Below are positions 59,929 through 64,000 of a stretch of 64,000 nucleotides of DNA, one piece after another; the stretch's first letter is position 1; every line of letters begins with the position of its first letter. A program made the position numbers and the translations under genes. The DNA is taken from positions 310,001 through 374,000 of the forward strand of contig CAVQAW010000008.1 in the NCBI GenBank assembly GCA_963710535.1, given 5' to 3'. The DNA comes from Pelagihabitans sp963710535 (GTDB lineage: Bacteria; Bacteroidota; Bacteroidia; Flavobacteriales; Flavobacteriaceae). A model generated the notes under the pieces. That model did no database searches, was not told where the DNA came from, and was given only the letters and a program-made list of their open reading frames with translations.

Positions 59929-60681
59929 TCAAGAATTCATGGCCGAAATAATGAATTCCTTGAATTCCTTTGAGATCGGAATCAACGTATTGTTGATCAA
60001 AATATCCTTTGAATTGATCGCGTCGATGTGGTCTACGTTTACAATATAGGACTTATGAGCGCGGTAAAATTTATTCTTGGGCAGCTTTTCCAAGTAATCC
60101 TTCAAGGGAGATCTTACCAAGAATTTTTTGTCGACCGTATTGACTTCCAGATATACGTTGTCTGCTTTGATAAATTGGATATCCCCAAACTGGATCCTAT
60201 AATACAGATGTTGTTTTTTTACAAATATGGAATCCTTCAATATTGAGTTGGATACTGCTATATCTTCATCGTCCATGGCATCGCCACCGGATGTTTTTGA
60301 GCTGGAGATAAAGTTGGAAAGGGCTATTTCAATGGACGTGTACAGATCTTGTTGTTCAAACGGCTTTACCAAATAACCATTGGGTTTCACCGTTTTGGCA
60401 TTCTCCACTGTGGCCCGGTCTGAATTTGACGTCACAAAAATAAATGGGATGTCATAATTTTCCCGAATGTGTTTGCCCAAATCGATACCGGTCTTATCCG
60501 AAGCAAGGATAATATCGATCAGCACAAGGTCTACTTCCTGTGTCTTCAACACCTCTTCGGCCTGTTCGTAGACAATCACGTTGTCCACGATCTCATATCC
60601 GATTTCCTCCAGCATCGATTGCATGTCATCGGCAATGATCACATTATCTTCTACGATAAGTATTCTAATGGGTTGTTCCAA
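59929..60681 (-). CDS. LytTR-family response regulator
   Basis: This 250-aa regulator has a receiver domain to about residue 120 (IRILIVEDNVIIADDM, phosphoacceptor Asp56 in LVLIDIILA, FVTSNSDRA and YLVKPFEQQDL). A LytTR DNA-binding domain follows from about 145 (ILKDSIFVKKQHLYYRIQFG, FYRAHKSYIVNVDHIDAINS). It is likely phosphorylated by the TPR histidine kinase downstream. It starts 33 bp after menA and may be transcribed with it. Confidence 0.92.
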   Translation of the reverse strand: MEQPIRILIVEDNVIIADDMQSMLEEIGYEIVDNVIVYEQAEEVLKTQEVDLVLIDIILASDKTGIDLGKHIRENYDIPFIFVTSNSDRATVENAKTVKPNGYLVKPFEQQDLYTSIEIALSNFISSSKTSGGDAMDDEDIAVSNSILKDSIFVKKQHLYYRIQFGDIQFIKADNVYLEVNTVDKKFLVRSPLKDYLEKLPKNKFYRAHKSYIVNVDHIDAINSKDILINNTLIPISKEFKEFIISAMNS

Positions 60682-60714
60682 GGTAAATATGGTTTTGGTG
60701 AATCGTATTCAAAA

Positions 60715-61623
60715 TTACGAAAATTTATGATAACTCATCAACATCAATATGGCCAACAAAAAAGTACTCAAGGCCAATTTTTTTAACTCAGGGTCGAAAA
60801 CTTCAGGCCTATCGATGTTCACTACCCTTTTGATATGCAAGAAAATCGGTGCGAAGGCCAATATGGGTAGATATTGGTACATGTGGTTCGCCGTTAACAA
60901 CAAAAAAATAAGTATGGAAAAAAAGGCAGCGCACAACAGCGCATAATGATATCGTTTTGCCTTTCCCAGCCCGATCAAGACCACAATGGTATTTTTAGCT
61001 GCCTTTTTATCCGTGGCATAATCGCGCATATTGTTCAGGTTGAGCACGGCAGTGCTCAGCGTGCCCATTGCAATTGCTGGTAAAAGCGCGGTAAGGGTCA
61101 AAAATTTTGTGTAGAGGAACATACTGCCCAGAACGGCCAATAGACCAAAAAAAAGAAATACAAAGAGGTCGCCCAAACCTTTATAGCCATAGGCCGATTT
61201 TCCTACCGTGTATTTAATAGAGGCCCAAATACTGATGATTCCAAGAAAAAAAAACAACAGCAATAAACCGATGTTCTTAAATCCGAAGGCGACATATATC
61301 AGGGTCACGATCAATATCAGATTGATCATAACACTGATTACGATACCAGACTTCAGCTCGTTTCGCGATAACTGTCCACTTTGCAACATCCGGGCAGGTC
61401 CTACCCTGTCCGCGCTATCGGTACCTTTTACCCCATCGCCATAATCGTTGGCAAAATTGGAGGTCACCTGAAAGCCAATCGTGGTGAAAAGGGCCAAAAA
61501 TAGGATAAGGAAATCGTTTTTGCCGTAAAGATTGGCCATTGCCGTACCTGTGATGATCCCGGAAACGGAAAGGGGAAGGGTTCTTAACCTAGCCGCTGAA
61601 AGCCAAGCTTTGGTTTTTGACAC
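60715..61623 (-). CDS. menA: 1,4-Dihydroxy-2-naphthoate polyprenyltransferase
   Basis: MenA (302 aa) is an integral-membrane prenyltransferase of the UbiA superfamily that attaches the isoprenoid chain in menaquinone synthesis. Both Asp-rich motifs are present: NFANDYGDGVKGTD and NLNNMRDYATDKKA. About eight or nine hydrophobic helices fit the family. The start is GTG at 61623, sharing one base with the stop of the upstream SPOR gene (TAGTG), so the two are coupled. Confidence 0.94.
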   Translation of the reverse strand: MSKTKAWLSAARLRTLPLSVSGIITGTAMANLYGKNDFLILFLALFTTIGFQVTSNFANDYGDGVKGTDSADRVGPARMLQSGQLSRNELKSGIVISVMINLILIVTLIYVAFGFKNIGLLLLFFFLGIISIWASIKYTVGKSAYGYKGLGDLFVFLFFGLLAVLGSMFLYTKFLTLTALLPAIAMGTLSTAVLNLNNMRDYATDKKAAKNTIVVLIGLGKAKRYHYALLCAAFFSILIFLLLTANHMYQYLPILAFAPIFLHIKRVVNIDRPEVFDPELKKLALSTFLLAILMLMSYHKFS

Positions 61624-62222
61624 TAAAAAGGATCTTCGATTTGAATTCGCTTGCCATCTTTGTAGGAAGCCACGAAAGCGTCTTTAAACCCTATATCGAC
61701 CAATTGTTTTCTAAATCGCTGGGCCTCCTGCAGGGTTTCAAAATTTCCAAGGGAATAAGAGTAAAAAGGATTGGTTTTGACGAACATGGTATTCGTTAAA
61801 GCCTCCGAAGCAAGGGTCATGTTATTGTCGACAAAAGATTTGACCTGTACCGAATATATCTTTTCTTTTTGTAGGAATTCCTTGGCAAGGTAAAACTCCT
61901 TGACCAAGCTCAGCTCCTCATTTTGCTGCTTGAGATTGTCGATACGCGATTTAATCGCGTCCAAACTGTCAATGGAGACCAACAGATTGCTGGGTTTTTC
62001 ATATTTATTGGAACTGCTCAATCCTGCAGTAAATGAGGTGATTGCCAAAGTGCCGATGAGAAATAGACCCGTAACCCCTGCCAAGACATTGCGCTGAATT
62101 TTACTGCGCTTCAATTCCTTGTTCTTGAATTTTATCTGATCTAAAAGTCGTTCATTGATGATCTGGGCCTTATCGATGTCTTTGTGCAATTCCAGCAAAT
62201 CGCTTTCTTCTATAAATGGCAT
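61623..62222 (-). CDS. SPOR-domain membrane protein
   Basis: This 199-aa protein starts MPFIEESDLLELHKDIDKAQ, has a coiled coil, a membrane helix (NVLAGVTGLFLIGTLAITSF) near residue 50, a second coiled coil and a SPOR domain at about 120-195 (YSVQVKSFVDNNMTL, FETLQEAQRFRKQLVDIGF). SPOR domains bind denuded peptidoglycan at the septum, so it is probably an inner-membrane division- or wall-related protein. It is translationally coupled to menA, though no functional link is known. Confidence 0.88.
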   Translation of the reverse strand: MPFIEESDLLELHKDIDKAQIINERLLDQIKFKNKELKRSKIQRNVLAGVTGLFLIGTLAITSFTAGLSSSNKYEKPSNLLVSIDSLDAIKSRIDNLKQQNEELSLVKEFYLAKEFLQKEKIYSVQVKSFVDNNMTLASEALTNTMFVKTNPFYSYSLGNFETLQEAQRFRKQLVDIGFKDAFVASYKDGKRIQIEDPF

Positions 62223-62305
62223 GTGCAGTGCGTTTTAGGGGAAGGTTATCTCGCTAAAGTTAACCAAAAACTTGGTAATGTTAATTAAAAAAAGACCAAT
62301 TGTTG

Positions 62306-62313
62306 CAAAAATA
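62306..62313 (-). promoter_or_regulatory. Bacteroidota -7 element for SPOR-menA
   Basis: TATTTTTG on the minus strand is an exact TAnnTTTG match, followed by C, 84 bp upstream of the SPOR ATG. A one-off match TAACTTTA (62251-62258 region) lies closer, so which is used is uncertain. Confidence 0.3.
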
Positions 62314-62384
62314 GGTTTTTTCGTGGTTTATATGCGATAAAACGCTGTTAAAAATAAGCATAGACTTGATATTCATCGGTTTAG

Positions 62385-63224
62385 CTATGCATCCGAAAGC
62401 AGGTATATGCCATCATTTTTAATGTCGATCTTCCTGGCCTTATAAAGGGTCCCTATCCCTTTTTTGAACGTTTTTTTGCTCATTTCCAATTGCTTGGTGA
62501 TCTCTTTTGGGTCTGATTTATCGTGCAATGGTAAAAATCCGCCATGATGCTTCAAGGTTTGATAGATCTTATCGGCAGCAGGCTCCAAAACTTTCTGCCC
62601 GAGAGGTTCTAGACTGATATCGATTTTGTTATCCGGCCGAATGGTTTTTACGTAGCCCTTCAATTTGTTCCCTACCGCAATCCTTTTAAAGATTTCATTG
62701 GAATATACCAATCCCCTATGCTTGTCATTGATGATGACCTCCCAACCCAAATCGGTCAATCGAGTCACCATAAGATCGACTTCTTCCCACGGCTTTACCG
62801 TGAGGTCATCGTTGCTCAGAAAACGGTCTATCTTGTTCGACCCCACCAGTCGGAAGGATTGCTCATCCATGTAGCAGTGGATCACATACCATTGTCCTTC
62901 CTTCATTTTATCGCGTTGTTCCCTGAAAGGCACAAAGAGATGTTTCTCCAGGCCCCAATCCAAAAAAGCCCCGATTTTATTCACCTCGATCACCTTCAGG
63001 AATCCAAAAGTATTCCTTCTTACAAAAGGGGTTAGGGTAGTTGCCACAGGTCTTTCTTCATGGTCTAAGTAACAGAAGACGTTCAGCTTGCCACCTATCT
63101 CAAATGTTTTGGGCACATACTTGTTGGGCAGCAATATTTCCGCCCCCGTTTCACTCGACAAAAAAAGCCCTACGCTGGTGTCCCTAACGATTTCGAGGGT
63201 ATTAAAATTTCCAAGTTCGATCAT
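62385..63224 (-). CDS. cvfB: S1-like RNA-binding protein, CvfB/YitL family
   Basis: This 279-aa protein has repeated S1-like OB folds: NTLEIVRDTSVGLFLSSET, GFLKVIEVNKIGAFLDWGL and KGYVKTIRPDNKIDISLEPL, followed by a winged-helix C-terminus (GGFLPLHDKSDPKEI, QLEMSKKTFKKGIGTLYKAR). This matches CvfB (YitL), an RNA-binding regulator known from staphylococcal virulence; in Bacteroidota its targets are unknown. A canonical promoter puts transcription at or beside the A of the ATG, so the message may be leaderless. Confidence 0.9.
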   Translation of the reverse strand: MIELGNFNTLEIVRDTSVGLFLSSETGAEILLPNKYVPKTFEIGGKLNVFCYLDHEERPVATTLTPFVRRNTFGFLKVIEVNKIGAFLDWGLEKHLFVPFREQRDKMKEGQWYVIHCYMDEQSFRLVGSNKIDRFLSNDDLTVKPWEEVDLMVTRLTDLGWEVIINDKHRGLVYSNEIFKRIAVGNKLKGYVKTIRPDNKIDISLEPLGQKVLEPAADKIYQTLKHHGGFLPLHDKSDPKEITKQLEMSKKTFKKGIGTLYKARKIDIKNDGIYLLSDA

Positions 63225-63228
63225 TTGA

Positions 63229-63260
63229 CAAAGGTAATTCTAAAATAAAAGGAATGACAA
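63229..63260 (-). promoter_or_regulatory. Canonical Bacteroidota promoter of cvfB
   Basis: On the minus strand TTG (63260-63258), 21 bases and TACCTTTG (63236-63229) match both elements. The -7 element ends only four bases before the ATG at 63224, so the predicted transcription start coincides with the start codon. Confidence 0.7.
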
Positions 63261-63345
63261 TAATTGACCAGCCTAGTTCATTTGGTCGTTTTCGGGCGAT
63301 GGGCGCCAAATTGGCTACCTACCGATCCGAAGAACCTTTCGGTCA

Positions 63346-63377
63346 TAAAAAAGGCCATTCAAATCCTGAATGGCCTT
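63346..63377 (-). terminator. Terminator of the DUF2853 gene
   Basis: AAGGCCATTCA and TGAATGGCCTT form an 11-pair stem with a five-base loop; on the minus strand six or seven T follow. It lies 21 bp after the DUF2853 stop and separates it from cvfB. Confidence 0.85.
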
Positions 63378-63397
63378 TCATGAAGTGTTAACCCCTT

Positions 63398-63739
63398 TTA
63401 TTTATAAACTGAAGCCTTTTTGAAGTGCTTGCACAGCATATAGTATACCACTGCCCTGTGCTTGTTCCTATTTGAAGAACCATATTTTTCCATCACGGTT
63501 TTAACTGCGGACATCAATTCGGGCCCCTCTTTCAGTCCCAATTTCTTGATGAGATAATTTTTCTTTACGGTCTCCAGTTCTTTATCATCCGAGCCAGATA
63601 CTTTGGCAGCATCTGCATTGTAAATGGCGGGACCTAAGCCGACCGCAACTTTAGTAAGCAATGCCATATCAGCGGCTTCTCCAAATTTAGCTTTGATATC
63701 TTCTGCATATTGCTTGATTAAATCGTCTCTCTTACTCAT
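63398..63739 (-). CDS. DUF2853 family protein
   Basis: This 113-aa cytoplasmic helical protein starts MSKRDDLIKQYAEDIKAKFG and includes LLTKVAVGLGPAIYNADAAK and SNRNKHRAVVYYMLCKHF. It matches DUF2853, a small family of unknown function with a solved helical structure in the literature. It lies 13 bp downstream of menD on the same strand and is probably co-transcribed with it. Confidence 0.9.
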   Translation of the reverse strand: MSKRDDLIKQYAEDIKAKFGEAADMALLTKVAVGLGPAIYNADAAKVSGSDDKELETVKKNYLIKKLGLKEGPELMSAVKTVMEKYGSSNRNKHRAVVYYMLCKHFKKASVYK

Positions 63740-63752
63740 AATATTTAAGGTC

Positions 63753-64000
63753 TTAAGGGTTAATGTTTACTGCAAACGAAGATATAAAATCAAAATAAGC
63801 AAGCAAAATTTTATTGTTCATTAATCTAGGTGTTTTAATCTCAAGGAGTTGCGGTTTCAGTGAAGGGGAATAAAAATGGCCCAAAGTGCTTTCCAGTTCC
63901 TTTGCCTCGGATACGATTTGATATCCCAAGCCGTGCATTTCACACAATTGAGAAGCGTCTAATGCATGTGTTGTTTCGAAGAATGTCTCGAATTTTTCAG
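63753..64000 (-). CDS. menD: C-terminal fragment of MenD (5' end outside window)
   Basis: A minus-strand open frame enters at the right edge and ends with TAA at 63753-63755, 81 codons. The sequence (EKFETFFETTHALDASQLCE, GLGYQIVSEAKELESTLG, PQLLEIKTPRLMNNKILLAY) fits the C-terminal thiamine-enzyme end of flavobacterial MenD, the SEPHCHC synthase of menaquinone synthesis. The partial sequence shows no catalytic motif, so the assignment rests on similarity and on the nearby men genes. The gene continues past the window. Confidence 0.75.
   Translation of the reverse strand, partial: EKFETFFETTHALDASQLCEMHGLGYQIVSEAKELESTLGHFYSPSLKPQLLEIKTPRLMNNKILLAYFDFISSFAVNINP

Noticed and set aside
1..64000. 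tRNA, rRNA, CRISPR array, insertion sequence, prophage or defence system
   Set aside because: No cloverleaf, no repeat-spacer series, no transposase, integrase or restriction gene was seen on reading both strands.

Overview
This is about 64 kb of a Bacteroidota chromosome, most likely a marine Flavobacteriaceae of the Muricauda/Maribacter/Zobellia type. The grounds are the flavobacterial families (DUF4834, CAL67264-type membrane protein, SusC-like N-terminal domains, an FdhF/YdeP oxidoreductase, a sulfonolipid locus, menaquinone genes), promoters of the Bacteroidota type (TTG, spacer, TAnnTTTG), near absence of Shine-Dalgarno sequences before genes, and moderate GC by eye. I see no tRNA, rRNA, CRISPR array, insertion sequence or prophage. 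It reads as ordinary core chromosome, with the unusual content in small operons.

Layout. 1-6.4 kb: a partial gene, bcp, nth, then a tandem duplication of an ECF sigma factor plus a 47-aa protein, and uvrA. 6.4-10.9 kb: a secreted Tyr-rich/Arg-Ser-rich protein behind a sigma-54-like promoter, an FdhF/YdeP molybdoenzyme and a deoxyribonucleotidase. 10.9-16.4 kb: a surface-glycan operon (DUF4834, YfhO, GT4 glycosyltransferase, flippase) with one-base overlaps. 16.7-28.1 kb: an outer-membrane beta-structure protein, a YghO-like protein, the probable sulfonolipid pair (acyltransferase and cysteate synthase), oligopeptidase B, YbaB, YegP, threonine aldolase and a secreted metalloprotease. 28.3-33.3 kb: a three-gene CP-ATP-grasp/alpha-E/transglutaminase cassette, prfB with its programmed +1 frameshift, and an ArsC-like protein.

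33.4-48.3 kb: a Gly/Tyr-rich periplasmic protein coupled to an outer-membrane receptor, fumC, a coiled-coil membrane protein, a GNAT, an MBL lipoprotein, an active/inactive M16 peptidase pair, ettA, a sugar-type oxidoreductase and an acyl-CoA carboxylase beta subunit. 48.3-53.5 kb: two paralogous 581-aa proteins that carry a SusC-like N-terminal domain and TonB plug, but have TPRs and a DUF2135-like end where the barrel should be, then an M24 peptidase. 53.6-64 kb: menaquinone genes (menE, menC, menA, C-terminal menD) interleaved with a CPBP protease, an SDR, a TPR histidine kinase, a LytTR regulator, a SPOR protein, cvfB and a DUF2853 protein.

The items most worth following are the duplicated sigma/47-aa modules, the barrel-less TonB-plug proteins, the CP-ATP-grasp cassette, the sulfonolipid pair, and the sigma-54-like promoter with a palindrome at 6548-6608. 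All family assignments come from reading the translations; no database search was run.
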